Assembly: GCA_964554415.1 (NCBI GenBank)
Contig: CAZKON010000001.1
Span: forward strand, 1 to 60,586
Source: JAGVXD01 sp964554415
GTDB taxonomy: Archaea > Nanobdellota > Nanobdellia > Pacearchaeales > GW2011-AR1
DNA length: 60,586 bases
Reading direction: 5' to 3'
Part shown: positions 10,047-17,308 of the stretch, piece by piece
Numbering within the stretch: the stretch's first letter is position 1
How the letters are laid out: the number at the start of each line of letters is the position of its first letter
The notes under the pieces: model-generated
Database searches by the model: none
The model's input: only the letters and a program-made list of their open reading frames with translations
Told to the model about the DNA's origin: nothing
Made by a program: the position numbers and the translations under genes

Positions 10047-10472
10047 TTAAGCTGCAGGAGCTTCTGTTTTAAGAGCAGGAGAGGCAGATTCTTTCGGCTT
10101 GTTTTGCTCAGGGAAAACTTCTGCCAAGGGAGTTGTGCCTGATTTAATAACGCTCAGATTAAGCTGTGTAGTAGTGGCTGTAATTGTCTTGCCCCTCACT
10201 GTCTTTCTGCGGCGAATTCCAGGGTAAGAGTCTCTCATTCCAAATCCTTTTGTGAGTAATACTTTCTTAAGACCGATACCTTCAACATCTTTAGTCAATG
10301 GAAATCCAGAAATATCACTGCCCCCTGTTATTTGAAGTTGATATCCTGCAAGCTCGGATTTTAGCTCCTTGCCATCAATTGTATCGCCGACAGATTTGCC
10401 TGAAAGCATTTCATCTGCGAGTTCAGTTTTCCATGTCTTTCCTTTTTCAGATATGTTAACTTTTAGCGGCAT
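10047..10472 (-). CDS. rps6e: Ribosomal protein S6e
   Basis: 141 residues, small-subunit protein. The core is typical for archaeal/eukaryotic S6e: KVNISEKGKTWKTEL, GKSVGDTIDG, YQLQITGGSDISGFP and LLTKGFGMRDSYPGIRRRKTVRG. The tail (about residues 118-141) is low-complexity, rich in P, A, K and E, and probably disordered. It sits between aIF5B (upstream) and aIF2-gamma (downstream), a common archaeal arrangement. A TTTTTAAACG sequence 20-25 bp before the start may give it its own promoter. Confidence 0.95.
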   Translation of the reverse strand: MPLKVNISEKGKTWKTELADEMLSGKSVGDTIDGKELKSELAGYQLQITGGSDISGFPLTKDVEGIGLKKVLLTKGFGMRDSYPGIRRRKTVRGKTITATTTQLNLSVIKSGTTPLAEVFPEQNKPKESASPALKTEAPAA

Positions 10473-10507
10473 AATATGGAGAGAAAAATGGGGTTTTTAA
10501 ACGTATC

Positions 10508-12244
10508 TTAGGCGCCCCACAATTCATAGGATTTCTTTTTTATTTGTGCAATCTCTACCAGAACATGTAATTCTTGTGCAGACAAAAGTTCCTTGTTTTT
10601 CTTGAATTGCTTAAATTGTGCCTCAGACAAATCAGCATACAAAACACGAGTTTCTTTTAGCTGTCTGTCAAATGTTACTCCTTGAAGAGCAAGAGCAATC
10701 TCCTGCCCTTCTTTTGCTTCATTTAATGATGATTTCTCATTTTGCAGTGATTTAACATGTGCAATAGGTGTGCCCTTTGTATCAATAAGAGGTATTCCCA
10801 ACTTAACTTTTCCGACAGCTACACGAACTCCAAAAATCGCAGGGTTTGAATTTCTAAAAACATACTGCGGCAAGATTTCAAGCTTGCAGATAGTGGCTAG
10901 TCCAAGCATCTTCTCGCGGACAATTGCTTCTTGCTGCTCGCGTCTCCATAAAGTCAGCTCTTCAATAAGCTTATACACAACAGGATTAGCAAGAACTTTT
11001 ATCGCTGTGGGTATAGATAAATTGTCATCAAAACCAACATTAAAACCAAGAATAACTGCGTTAAGAGGCTCTATCATAAGGTTAGCCTGCGCAGAAATAA
11101 TGTCTGTTTTGCTTATCGGTCCAATTCCTGCTTTAATTATCTGGATATTCTCCTGTTTTAGAAGCGTAATCAGCGCTTCCAGAGAACCTAAAGAGTCTGC
11201 CTTGATTATAATACCCTGTTTATCAAGTTGCAGAACAGAAGCTATTTCTTTTTTGAACTGTGTCTTGATGGATGCAAGGTCTTTATTTGTTTCCTGGAAA
11301 GGCATGCCTGGCAGTATCCCTTCACGTTCTGTCAACTGCATGCGCACACCGCTAGCTGCAACAACCTGACTGACTGATTTGTATTTTGTTGAGAGCGGCT
11401 GAATCTCTAAGAGACAGCGCACTTTCGTGATAATCGGCTCATTGAAACTTGCAACCATGAGTTCGTCACCTTCGTCAAGCGAGCCGTCGTAAAGAATTGC
11501 CTCAGCCCACTCCATACCGCGCTCCTTTTTCAGTTCAAGAATAACTCCCTTTGCTTCTTTGCCAGTTGTCAGCCGCTCGCGGAGGAAACGCTGGCACAAT
11601 CCACAAAGTACAAACAAAAGCTCTGAAATGCCTTCTTTTGTTCTGGCAGAGCAGGGGACTAATGCAACTTTTTTAGTGAAATCTTTTACATCAAAAAATA
11701 AATCAGAATCAAAACCATGCTCCCGAAGCGAGCTTTGAAATGTTAATAAAACTTCATCAAATTCCTGGCGAACATGAATTGCTTGTTGCTCTATTGTATT
11801 CTTTACACCTTGTTCGCCTTTCTGCCAGCCAGAAATTGTATCAATTTTATTGAGTGCGATAAGAAAAGGTGTTTTATGTGCCTTAAGAATTTGTAAAACT
11901 TCTGCTGTCTGCGGCTTGATGCCTTCTTTTATACTAACTACGACAATCGCCAAATCAGCCAGCGAGCCTCCGCGTTTTCTTAAATTTGTGAAAGCTGCAT
12001 GCCCAGGAGTATCAATAAACATAAATCCAGGAATATCAAGTTTTACTCTTTGTCTTCCAATTAAAGGACATGCTCTTTTTATTTGTTCTGCAGGATATTT
12101 TGTGAATGAAATATTTTGAGTTATTCCCCCAGCCTCTCCTTCCTGAAGAGAACTCTCTCTAAAGCAATCAAGAATACTGGTCTTACCGTGGTCCACATGC
12201 CCGCAGAGCGTAACGATGGGGCTTCTGAGTGATTTTGCTGTCAT
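10508..12244 (-). CDS. infB: Translation initiation factor aIF5B (IF-2 family)
   Basis: 578-residue GTPase that promotes ribosomal subunit joining. G1 is LCGHVDHGKTS, then AGGITQNISF (switch I), FIDTPGHAAF (G3), ALNKIDTI (G4) and CSARTKEG (G5). The C-terminal half has the IF2/5B domains, including IIIKADSLGSLEALITLLKQ and the hydrophobic end region. Length is that of the short archaeal form, without the long N-terminal extension of bacterial IF2 and without an intein. Start chosen at the ATG directly before TAKSLRSPIVTLCGHVDHGKT. First gene of the aIF5B-S6e-aIF2-gamma run; TATA-like TTTTTAAAC near 12290. Confidence 0.95.
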   Translation of the reverse strand: MTAKSLRSPIVTLCGHVDHGKTSILDCFRESSLQEGEAGGITQNISFTKYPAEQIKRACPLIGRQRVKLDIPGFMFIDTPGHAAFTNLRKRGGSLADLAIVVVSIKEGIKPQTAEVLQILKAHKTPFLIALNKIDTISGWQKGEQGVKNTIEQQAIHVRQEFDEVLLTFQSSLREHGFDSDLFFDVKDFTKKVALVPCSARTKEGISELLFVLCGLCQRFLRERLTTGKEAKGVILELKKERGMEWAEAILYDGSLDEGDELMVASFNEPIITKVRCLLEIQPLSTKYKSVSQVVAASGVRMQLTEREGILPGMPFQETNKDLASIKTQFKKEIASVLQLDKQGIIIKADSLGSLEALITLLKQENIQIIKAGIGPISKTDIISAQANLMIEPLNAVILGFNVGFDDNLSIPTAIKVLANPVVYKLIEELTLWRREQQEAIVREKMLGLATICKLEILPQYVFRNSNPAIFGVRVAVGKVKLGIPLIDTKGTPIAHVKSLQNEKSSLNEAKEGQEIALALQGVTFDRQLKETRVLYADLSEAQFKQFKKNKELLSAQELHVLVEIAQIKKKSYELWGA

Positions 12245-12510
12245 TATAAGTGGTCTCCTGTCTCATGTCTTTATAGAAGAAAAAGGGTGTTTTTAAACTG
12301 TACGATAACGTAATAAAAGCATCTAATCCACACACAGGAAACTCTTCAGAGATTAAGAACAAATCCCTGTTTCTATAGAGAGCTTTGAATAACCCTCTAT
12401 TTTGTAGTTCTAAGAGTGTTTTCAAAGCGGCTCGATAGAGGACTTTAGGGGTTTGTCAAAGTCCTTTATGATATGCAACAATTTAAATATTCAGTTTACT
12501 AATAAAAACA
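12245..12510. other. Divergent intergenic region between aIF5B and the PC4-like gene
   Basis: 266 bp without a supported gene. It holds the aIF5B promoter on the left, a short structured stretch (GAGCTTTGAA near 12391 and its partial complement TTCAAAGC near 12421), the repeated hairpin at 12439-12465, and a TATA-like AATTTAAATATT at about 12480-12490 that would give a leaderless transcript for the gene starting at 12511. The 80-codon reading frame on the minus strand here is out of frame with aIF5B, overlaps its start and looks random. Confidence 0.6.
12439..12465. repeat. Short hairpin repeat, copy 1 (AGGACTTT stem)
   Basis: AGGACTTT at 12439-12446 pairs with AAAGTCCT at 12458-12465 around the 11-nt loop AGGGGTTTGTC. 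The identical 27-bp unit occurs again at 31664-31690. Both copies are intergenic. This one lies just upstream of the promoter of the PC4-like gene. Confidence 0.8.
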
Positions 12511-12882
12511 ATGGAAAAAGATATCGGAAAAATACCTAAGAGTATGGACACGGAGATTGTAGTGCGCATTGATGATTTTGGTGGGCGCGTTGGTTTGACA
12601 ATCCGCGAGTTTGTCCGCTCGGAACGCTATTCAGGATTCACAAAAGCAGGGACACGTATTCCTGCTGACAAATTCAAACAATTCAAGGAGATAATTAATT
12701 CTATTGACGAAAAAGAACTTGAGAAACTATCTGCGCAGACAATACCTCAATCTTCAAGCTTGCCAAATTCAGCAGGGCAACGCGCATTCTCGAAACCTGC
12801 TTCGAAACCAGTTACTTCAGATAAGAAACCTGTGGATGTGAAGGCAGAGCCTGTTGAAGAGATTGAAGAACAGGAATTTTAG
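12511..12882 (+). CDS. PC4/p15-like single-stranded-DNA-binding transcription coactivator
   Basis: 123 residues. Residues ~13-62 follow the PC4 (p15) fold pattern: two strands (EIVVRIDDFGGRVGLTIREFV), a strand with YSGFTKAGTRIPADKF, and a helix (KQFKEIINSI). The C-terminal half is proline/serine/lysine-rich and ends in an acidic tail, probably disordered. PC4 proteins bind single-stranded DNA and modulate transcription and repair. The TATA at ~12480-12490 predicts a leaderless mRNA. Fold call is by motif pattern. Confidence 0.7.
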   Translation: MEKDIGKIPKSMDTEIVVRIDDFGGRVGLTIREFVRSERYSGFTKAGTRIPADKFKQFKEIINSIDEKELEKLSAQTIPQSSSLPNSAGQRAFSKPASKPVTSDKKPVDVKAEPVEEIEEQEF

Positions 12883-12945
12883 AGAACTTTATTCTTGTGT
12901 TTTTACGTGCATTTGATTGCTTTCTTTCTTTATGCCGGGGAGCGA

Positions 12946-13016
12946 TGGCCCCACAGGGAATCGAACCCCGGTGTCCTCCACGTGAAAGAGGCGTTCTGCC
13001 ACTAGACTATAGGGCC
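12946..13016 (-). tRNA. tRNA-Val (anticodon CAC)
   Basis: 71 nt, no intron, no encoded CCA. Acceptor GGCCCTA pairs with TGGGGCC (T-G wobble), discriminator A. T arm CGGGG-TTCGATT-CCCTG. Anticodon stem CCTCT/GGAGG with loop TTCACGT, giving CAC at positions 34-36 (valine, GUG). The triplet TTC also appears but would not be centred in a 7-nt loop, so Glu is rejected. The D stem has one mismatch. A second tRNA-Val follows 197 bp away on the same strand. Confidence 0.85.
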
Positions 13017-13142
13017 TTGTGCATTGAAGAAGAAACTGGTTTATAAGATTGTTCCTCCTCTGCGTGCACTTCCACTTTACATGGAAAAACAAAGTCCGAT
13101 TCGCTCTTGCTGTGAATCTCCTCGCTGACTCTGCGGACTTCA

Positions 13143-13190
13143 TCAAGAACTTTCAGTTCTTGAATGCCATCGAGAATCAATAGATTCTCG
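13143..13190. repeat. Two consecutive perfect hairpins between the tRNA-Val genes
   Basis: TCAAGAACT (13143-13151) pairs with AGTTCTTGA (13155-13163), loop 3 nt. CGAGAATC (13171-13178) pairs with GATTCTCG (13183-13190), loop 4 nt. They lie in the spacer between the two tRNA-Val genes. They could be a processing or termination structure. Confidence 0.6.
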
Positions 13191-13213
13191 AGGTCTCGCT
13201 GCGGCGAACGGAC

Positions 13214-13285
13214 TGGCCCTGGGCAGAATCGAACTGCCGCATGCTCGGTGTAAACGAGCCAGTCTAACCACTAGCTTACAGGGCC
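13214..13285 (-). tRNA. tRNA-Val (anticodon TAC)
   Basis: 72 nt. Acceptor GGCCCTG pairs with CAGGGCC, discriminator A. Anticodon stem GCTCG/CGAGC with loop TTTACAC gives TAC (valine, GUA). T arm GGCAG-TTCGATT-CTGCC. No intron, no encoded CCA. It shares the acceptor sequence with tRNA-Val(CAC) next to it. Confidence 0.92.
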
Positions 13286-13358
13286 TTGCTTGTTTTTTAC
13301 CAGTGTTTTGGGGTTTTTGAATGCTTTGATTCGAGTTAATGCCCTTCGGGCAACTCCG

Positions 13359-13493
13359 TTAGGATAATCGCCGCATTTCTAACCAGACAGACAGCTTATT
13401 TTTATCTGGGGGCTTATCTCCCTCCGAATAAAGAATAAATTCCATTCTCTCATGACATTTTGGGCAATAATCTCTTTTACTTTCTCCTTCCAT
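13359..13493 (-). CDS. Small zinc-ribbon protein (44 residues)
   Basis: An ATG at 13493 opens a 44-codon frame beginning MEGESKRDYCPKCHERMEF and ending at TAA 13359-13361. The CPKC knuckle plus downstream polar residues look protein-like, but only one CxxC pair is present, so a zinc site would need a dimer or partner. It overlaps, in another frame, the 51-codon frame 13379-13534. A frameshift joining the two (MKIDPYKHKERYIEWKE... into the CPKC part) is possible. Low confidence. Confidence 0.35.
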   Translation of the reverse strand: MEGESKRDYCPKCHERMEFILYSEGDKPPDKNKLSVWLEMRRLS

Positions 13494-13534
13494 TCAATGT
13501 ATCTTTCTTTGTGTTTGTACGGGTCTATTTTCAT
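13379..13534 (-). pseudogene. Possible integrase N-terminal remnant
   Basis: A 51-codon frame starting MKIDPYKHKERYIEWKEK. This opening resembles the N-terminus of archaeal tyrosine integrases (a DPYxHKxRYxxWKE pattern), recalled from family knowledge rather than searched. It loses sense after ~25 codons and stops at 13379. No catalytic R..R/H..Y region follows. Its position beside a tRNA-Ser-derived repeat (13620-13631) is what makes an integrase remnant plausible. Confidence 0.3.
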
Positions 13535-13603
13535 GTTAATACTATGTAAGTCGATATTTTAATCAACTTGTATCAAACTTGTACTATCTACATTCCTTTA
13601 TTA

Positions 13604-13650
13604 TACCAAAATGGCAGAACGCCCGGACCAGCAATGTCACCATTTTGGTA
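13604..13650. repeat. 11-bp inverted repeat enclosing a copy of the tRNA-Ser 3' end
   Basis: TACCAAAATGG (13604-13614) pairs perfectly with CCATTTTGGTA (13640-13650). The 25-nt loop contains the 12-mer CGCCCGGACCAG (13620-13631), which is identical to the tRNA-Ser 3' end at 14401-14412. A T-rich stretch follows (CTTTCGTGGGCTTTTTT), so it could also act as a terminator. Confidence 0.6.
13620..13631. repeat. Candidate attachment-site repeat (distal copy)
   Basis: Twelve bases identical, in the same orientation, to the discriminator end of the tRNA-Ser gene at 14401-14412, 781 bp away. tRNA 3' ends are common archaeal integration sites. The interval between the copies holds an AbrB antitoxin and broken genes, as expected for a decayed integrated element. 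Twelve bases is short; treat as a hypothesis. Confidence 0.45.
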
Positions 13651-13794
13651 CTTTCGTGGGCTTTTTTGGTTGTTTACACTTTCTCCTAATATTCACTGAT
13701 CTCAGGACTTTATAAAAAGAGTCGAAGTGCATTGGATATATTCGAGTCTATGGGAAGGTTCGTGACAAGACAAAACGAAAGATTTATATAGTAG

Positions 13795-13810
13795 GTAAGA
13801 CATTTCTTAC
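13795..13810. promoter_or_regulatory. Palindrome at the AbrB start, likely autoregulatory operator
   Basis: GTAAGA (13795-13800) and TCTTAC (13805-13810) form a 6-bp inverted repeat immediately before the ATG at 13812. A TATA box (GATTTATATAG) lies at about 13781-13791. AbrB-type antitoxins usually repress their own promoter. Confidence 0.55.
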
Positions 13811-13811
13811 A

Positions 13812-14081
13812 ATGGTTGAAATGGAAATAACGAGAATGAGTTCAAAGGGACAAGTAGTCATACCTTCTAATTTTAGAAAGCACATCAAGGAAGGAGATAC
13901 CTTGGTAGTTTTGAAGAATGATAATCAGATTATTTTGAAACCTGCTAGTGCGATGGATAAGCAACTTGCAGAGGACATTGAATTTGCTAAAAGAACTGAA
14001 GAATCTTGGAAAGAAATAGAGGCAGGAAAAGGTGTAAGAATGAGTGTGAATGATTTTCTTAAAGAAATGAAAAGCTGGTAA
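13812..14081 (+). CDS. AbrB/SpoVT-type antitoxin
   Basis: 89 residues. The N-terminus is a swapped-hairpin AbrB domain: MEITRMSSKGQVVIPSNFRKHIKEGDTLVVL. The C-terminal helical tail (about 50-89) is the toxin-binding type found in VapB/RelB-like antitoxins. The frame following 3 nt later (14085) opens like a toxin (MVQEVIRAPRFIQELI) but stops after 16 codons, so the antitoxin appears orphaned. TATA and palindromic operator precede it. Confidence 0.85.
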   Translation: MVEMEITRMSSKGQVVIPSNFRKHIKEGDTLVVLKNDNQIILKPASAMDKQLAEDIEFAKRTEESWKEIEAGKGVRMSVNDFLKEMKSW

Positions 14082-14084
14082 AAT

Positions 14085-14135
14085 ATGGTACAAGAGGTTA
14101 TACGCGCGCCACGGTTTATACAGGAACTTATTTAA
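14085..14135 (+). pseudogene. Truncated toxin start (RelE-like?)
   Basis: Sixteen codons directly downstream of the AbrB antitoxin, 3 nt after its stop. The context and the opening resemble the first strand and helix of a RelE-type toxin, but a TAA at 14133 ends it. Sequence after this belongs to a different gene fragment (TrmB-like), so the toxin was probably deleted. Identification rests mainly on position. Confidence 0.3.
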
Positions 14136-14137
14136 AG

Positions 14138-14302
14138 ATGAAATACACAGATTTACCAATGCCTGCAAATATGGCTTTGTGCGACAATAAGATGGCTATA
14201 ATTTCTTGGTCAGATAAGCCGATTGGAGTTTTGATTACATCTAAGCAGATAGTTGATAAACAGAAGGATTTCTTTAAATCTCTCTGGAAAATTATTGAGT
14301 AA
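14138..14302 (+). pseudogene. C-terminal fragment of a TrmB-family regulator
   Basis: 54 codons whose product contains LPMPANMALCDNKMAIISW, KPIGVLITSKQI and, at the end, FFKSLWKIIE. This matches the C-terminal end of the intact TrmB-type regulator at 26459-27211 in layout (NK-x-FFF..., ...LLESKEAADSLKAYFNVLWKIAK). The N-terminal winged helix and coiled coil are missing. A remnant left by deletion or integration is the simplest reading. Confidence 0.55.
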
Positions 14303-14400
14303 GGCGAATTACCTCGAGCAGATTAAATTGGTTATGAAAGTTAAGCAATCTCATCTTTAAGGGGAAGTCGAAAATCTGTCTTCGATAAAAAAGAAAAATC

Positions 14401-14558
14401 CGCCCGGACCAGGATTTGAACCTGGGAATCCGTGAGGAAACGAGATTTTTGCTATCCTGCTTTTGCAGGCATCAGTAGTTTTCTACCTGCCTAAAGTTTC
14501 TTTTTCTAAAAGAAACTGTAGTAGCAATCTCGCGCCGTAACCGCTGGGCCATCCGGGC
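14401..14558 (-). tRNA. tRNA-Ser (anticodon GCT) with a 75-nt intron
   Basis: Acceptor GCCCGGA/TCCGGGC, discriminator G, T arm CCAGG-TTCAAAT-CCTGG, and a long variable arm (15 nt, TTTCCTCACGGATTC) mark a class II tRNA. Anticodon stem CGAGA/TCTCG; loop TTGCTA + A gives GCT (serine, AGC/AGU). The intron spans 14447-14521, after position 37. TGCTA of the anticodon loop can pair with TAGCA near the intron 3' end, forming the bulge-helix-bulge expected by the archaeal splicing endonuclease. Inside the intron two hairpins are visible (AGTTTCTTTT/AAAAGAAACT-like and AGGCAGGTAG/CTACTGATGCCT). The 3' end is duplicated at 13620-13631. Confidence 0.9.
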
Positions 14559-14601
14559 ATAGATGTAGAGAAGAAAAGAGGCTTATAAGTTTTTGTGTTG
14601 C

Positions 14602-14871
14602 TTACGATTGTGCCCAGGTTATGATTCCCAGAACATCAATAACAAGATAAACTACAGATAATATAAGAAGCCCATAGTGCTTATGCTTCCACGCAAATGC
14701 TATCCAAAGCAAAGAAGCCACTGTCCAGATATAAAATCCTTCAATATATTTGAAGACATTGAGAATCGCCCCTGTAATGCTCAATAAGGTAGCCGCCCAT
14801 TCAATCAGGTGGTCACGCAGATTCTTTTCAATTACATGTACTGTATGGAATCTATCTTTTTTTCTTTTCAT
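14602..14871 (-). CDS. Small membrane protein, PnuC-like pattern
   Basis: 89 residues with three predicted membrane helices after a basic N-terminus: LIEWAATLLSITGAILNVF, YIWTVASLLWIAFAW and YGLLILSVVYLVIDVLGIITW. The spacing (N near the first helix, W-rich middle helix, NxxGIxxW-like end) resembles half of a PnuC-type nicotinamide riboside transporter, but it is too short for the full family. Transport function is not established. Confidence 0.6.
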   Translation of the reverse strand: MKRKKDRFHTVHVIEKNLRDHLIEWAATLLSITGAILNVFKYIEGFYIWTVASLLWIAFAWKHKHYGLLILSVVYLVIDVLGIITWAQS

Positions 14872-14931
14872 GTGTTATCTCAAATCATGAGATGACAACC
14901 TTTAAAAGCCCTCGCATGTCTCTATCTGTAC

Positions 14932-15041
14932 AGCGCGGTGGAGCAGCCTGGAGTGCTCGCGAGGCCCATATTCACAGTGCGAAGCACTGGTTCGCAACGG
15001 GGTAACCTCGAGGTCGTGCGGTTCAAATCCCACCCGCGCTA
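14932..15041 (+). tRNA. Initiator tRNA-Met (CAT) with a 34-nt intron
   Basis: Acceptor AGCGCGG/CCGCGCT with the A1:U72 pair typical of initiators, discriminator A. Anticodon stem CGAGG/CCTCG; loop CCCATA + A gives CAT. The intron is 14971-15004, after position 37. Two oddities: base 33 is C instead of the near-universal U, and the T stem (GTGCGG/CCCAC) needs a bulged C to pair. TATA box TTTAAAAG lies at about 14901-14908. Its position-72 pair and anticodon make the initiator call strong. Confidence 0.9.
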
Positions 15042-15053
15042 TTTTTATCATTA

Positions 15054-15151
15054 TAGCTATATCGAATAACTTTAATTTCCGTAGTTGTTTTGTTATTCGC
15101 TAGATAGGAAATCACATCAGAAATTACGATTATTAATGTGATTTCCTATAA
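15054..15151. repeat. 98-bp two-hairpin element, copy 1
   Basis: Differs from copy 3 (33144-33241) at 3 of 98 positions. Hairpin 1: TCGAATAAC pairs with GTTATTCGC (one end mismatch). Hairpin 2: TAGGAAATCACAT pairs fully with ATGTGATTTCCTA. Loop 1 contains TAATTTC and loop 2 its exact complement GAAATTA. It lies between the initiator tRNA and the M16 peptidase gene. See the finding on covariation with copy 2. Confidence 0.9.
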
Positions 15152-15244
15152 TTACGTCTTTCACTATATGTGGGATTTTCAAATCACTCTAATGATTTGT
15201 ATTAAGCACCATTATTTTTATTAACTCTGATTATATCTATTTTT

Positions 15245-16498
15245 ATGAGCTTTTTTAGAACGCAACTTGAATGCGGAGCAACTCTGCTCGGGCAGAGATT
15301 GAAAGACCAGCCAGTTGTATTGGGATGTTCTATTCCATATGGCTCAGCACACGATAAACCTCGGCTTCAAGGAATGGCACACTTTTTAGAGCATATGCTT
15401 TTTGAATCTGAAACAAATAACCGCAGAAAAATAATTGAAAAAGAGTTAGATTTTTGCGGTGGAGATATGAATGCTTATACTGAATATTTGCGCACAGTTG
15501 TTCATTGTTGTGTTTCTCCAAAAGAAGTTGGTAATGGCGCAAGATTTATCTGTGAACTAGTAAGAAAACCAGATTTCAGACCACATTATTTGGGAATAGA
15601 ACGTAATATCATAAGAATTGAAACTGATATGGCCGAAGACGACCCTCTTGAAACTGGAGAAGACCTGATAAATCTGGCTATGTATCTTCCACCTTTTGGG
15701 GCATTAGTAAGAGGCAAGGAAGAAACAATTCAGAATATTACTTCTGAAGATCTTCAAAGGGCTTGGAAGAGAGCATATCATCCTTCAGGATTTACTTTCT
15801 CTTTTGCTGGAGACGTTTCAGGGGATATTGTAAAAAAAGCTATCAACTCTAGTCTGGATAAACATGAACTTCTCTCAACTCCGTACACACCTCTTTCCAC
15901 TCCTAATATTATGCCTCACACTCAAATTCTTTTCCAAGCAAGAAAAGGAATGAAAAAAACTTATCTGTGTTTAGGTTATCAGAGCCCTCCTTTAACAGAC
16001 CCCCTTTATCCTGCATTTTGTGTCTTAGATGTTCATCTTGCTGGAGGTCCATTTTCAAGTTTATTCCAGGAAATTCGAGAGAAGAGAGGACTTGCATATC
16101 GTGTTATTGCTTTAGAAGACTCTGGAGCAAGACGCGGAGCTTATTGTTTATTTATTGGTACGCATCCTGGAAAAGTAAAGAAAGTTCACCAAATTGTTAA
16201 GAGAGAGATTGAGGCAAGTAAACACCTCTCTAAAAAGAGATTTGAATATGCTAGAAACAGACTTATAGGGAGCATTGATTCTACAACCATCCAGCCTGAA
16301 GATAGAATGAGTGACTTAATTGAATGGGAAACTGACGGCCCGGGTGCAGAACGACTATTGCGGAAAAAAGAATATATCCAGAAAGTTACTCTAGAAGAAG
16401 TGCGAACTGTGGCACACAAATTATTTGAGCAGAAACCAGCCAGAGTATTTATTAGTTCTCCAAAGTTCATACAGAAATATCGCGCGAAATACATGTGA
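15245..16498 (+). CDS. M16-family zinc metallopeptidase
   Basis: 417 residues. The inverted zinc motif HxxEH is present as HFLEH (about residue 44), with the downstream glutamate in IRIETDMAEDDP about 80 residues later. The C-terminal half carries the second, non-catalytic M16 repeat with GPFSSLFQEIREKRGLAY, a standard signature. Length fits a single-chain pitrilysin/processing-peptidase-like enzyme of the PqqL/YmxG type. No signal peptide, so it likely acts in the cytoplasm on peptides. Substrate unknown. Confidence 0.88.
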   Translation: MSFFRTQLECGATLLGQRLKDQPVVLGCSIPYGSAHDKPRLQGMAHFLEHMLFESETNNRRKIIEKELDFCGGDMNAYTEYLRTVVHCCVSPKEVGNGARFICELVRKPDFRPHYLGIERNIIRIETDMAEDDPLETGEDLINLAMYLPPFGALVRGKEETIQNITSEDLQRAWKRAYHPSGFTFSFAGDVSGDIVKKAINSSLDKHELLSTPYTPLSTPNIMPHTQILFQARKGMKKTYLCLGYQSPPLTDPLYPAFCVLDVHLAGGPFSSLFQEIREKRGLAYRVIALEDSGARRGAYCLFIGTHPGKVKKVHQIVKREIEASKHLSKKRFEYARNRLIGSIDSTTIQPEDRMSDLIEWETDGPGAERLLRKKEYIQKVTLEEVRTVAHKLFEQKPARVFISSPKFIQKYRAKYM

Positions 16499-16591
16499 AA
16501 TGTACTATTTATCTAATCCACTATGATGCTTCTAATTTCATGGAATTGTTTAGTAGAAAGGCATATAAAACATATTGTATCTTTCTTTTCT

Positions 16592-17284
16592 ATGTTAATC
16601 TTAGGAATTGACGACGCAGGTCGCGGACCACTGATTGGACCAATGCTTCTCGCAGGCGTTTTAATGGAAGAAAAAGATGAGCGTTTCTTGAAAGAAGAGG
16701 GAGTCGCTGATTCAAAGCAATTGGCACATCCTGTACGAGTAAGACTCTCTGAGATAATCAAAGATACTGCCAAAGAATTTTGTGTTGTTTCAACCTCTGC
16801 ATTGCAAATCGACCGTGCCATTCAGAGCGGGATGAATCTGAATACGCTTGAAGCCCTTAAAACAGCAGAAATAATTAACAAACTAAATCCTGAAAAGGAG
16901 AACATTAAAGTTATTGTTGATTGCCCTTCAGTAAATACAAAAGCATGGAGGGCAACGCTCATGTCTTATCTCCAGCACACTGAAAATCTTGAGGTTTACT
17001 GCGAGCACAAAGCTGATGTGAATCATCCTTCCGTCTCTGCGGCATCAATCCTTGCAAAGGTTGCAAGAGAGGAAGCAGTTGCGAAATTGCAGGAAGAATA
17101 CGGAAATATGGGCTCAGGCTATCCTTCAGATCCTGTGACGCAGGCGTTTCTGAAGAAAAATGGAATGCGGTTGAAAGACGCAGGAATCTTCAGGACAACT
17201 TGGCAAACATGGAAATCTTTGTTTCCTGAAGAATGCCCGCAAAAACAGTCAAAACTTTTTGACTTTGAGAATAAATCTTATTGA
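16592..17284 (+). CDS. rnhB: Ribonuclease HII
   Basis: About 230 residues. It removes RNA from RNA-DNA hybrids. Signature LGIDDAGRGPLIGPM (canonical DEAGRG with the second acid as D here), then ADSKQLA, the later catalytic Asp in VIVDCPSV and the motif KADVNHPSVSAASILAKVARE. The start is placed at 16592 (MLILGIDD) instead of the upstream ATG at 16523: a TATA box (GCATATAAAAC, ~16561-16571) lies ~25 bp ahead, predicting a leaderless mRNA, and the extra 23 residues do not look like RNase H. Convergent with the SMC gene. Confidence 0.93.
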   Translation: MLILGIDDAGRGPLIGPMLLAGVLMEEKDERFLKEEGVADSKQLAHPVRVRLSEIIKDTAKEFCVVSTSALQIDRAIQSGMNLNTLEALKTAEIINKLNPEKENIKVIVDCPSVNTKAWRATLMSYLQHTENLEVYCEHKADVNHPSVSAASILAKVAREEAVAKLQEEYGNMGSGYPSDPVTQAFLKKNGMRLKDAGIFRTTWQTWKSLFPEECPQKQSKLFDFENKSY

Positions 17285-17308
17285 ACTTTCAGAGAATCAT
17301 AATAAGAT

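Noticed and set aside
10770..11369. 199-codon frame on the plus strand
   Set aside because: Antisense to infB, whose frame is clearly coding; the product is serine/isoleucine-rich with no motif.
12183..12425. 80-codon frame overlapping the infB start
   Set aside because: Different frame from infB, covers its promoter, no protein-like features.
12946..13016. tRNA-Glu(TTC) reading
   Set aside because: TTC would not be centred in a 7-nt loop with a paired stem; CAC is, with U33 and a purine at 37.
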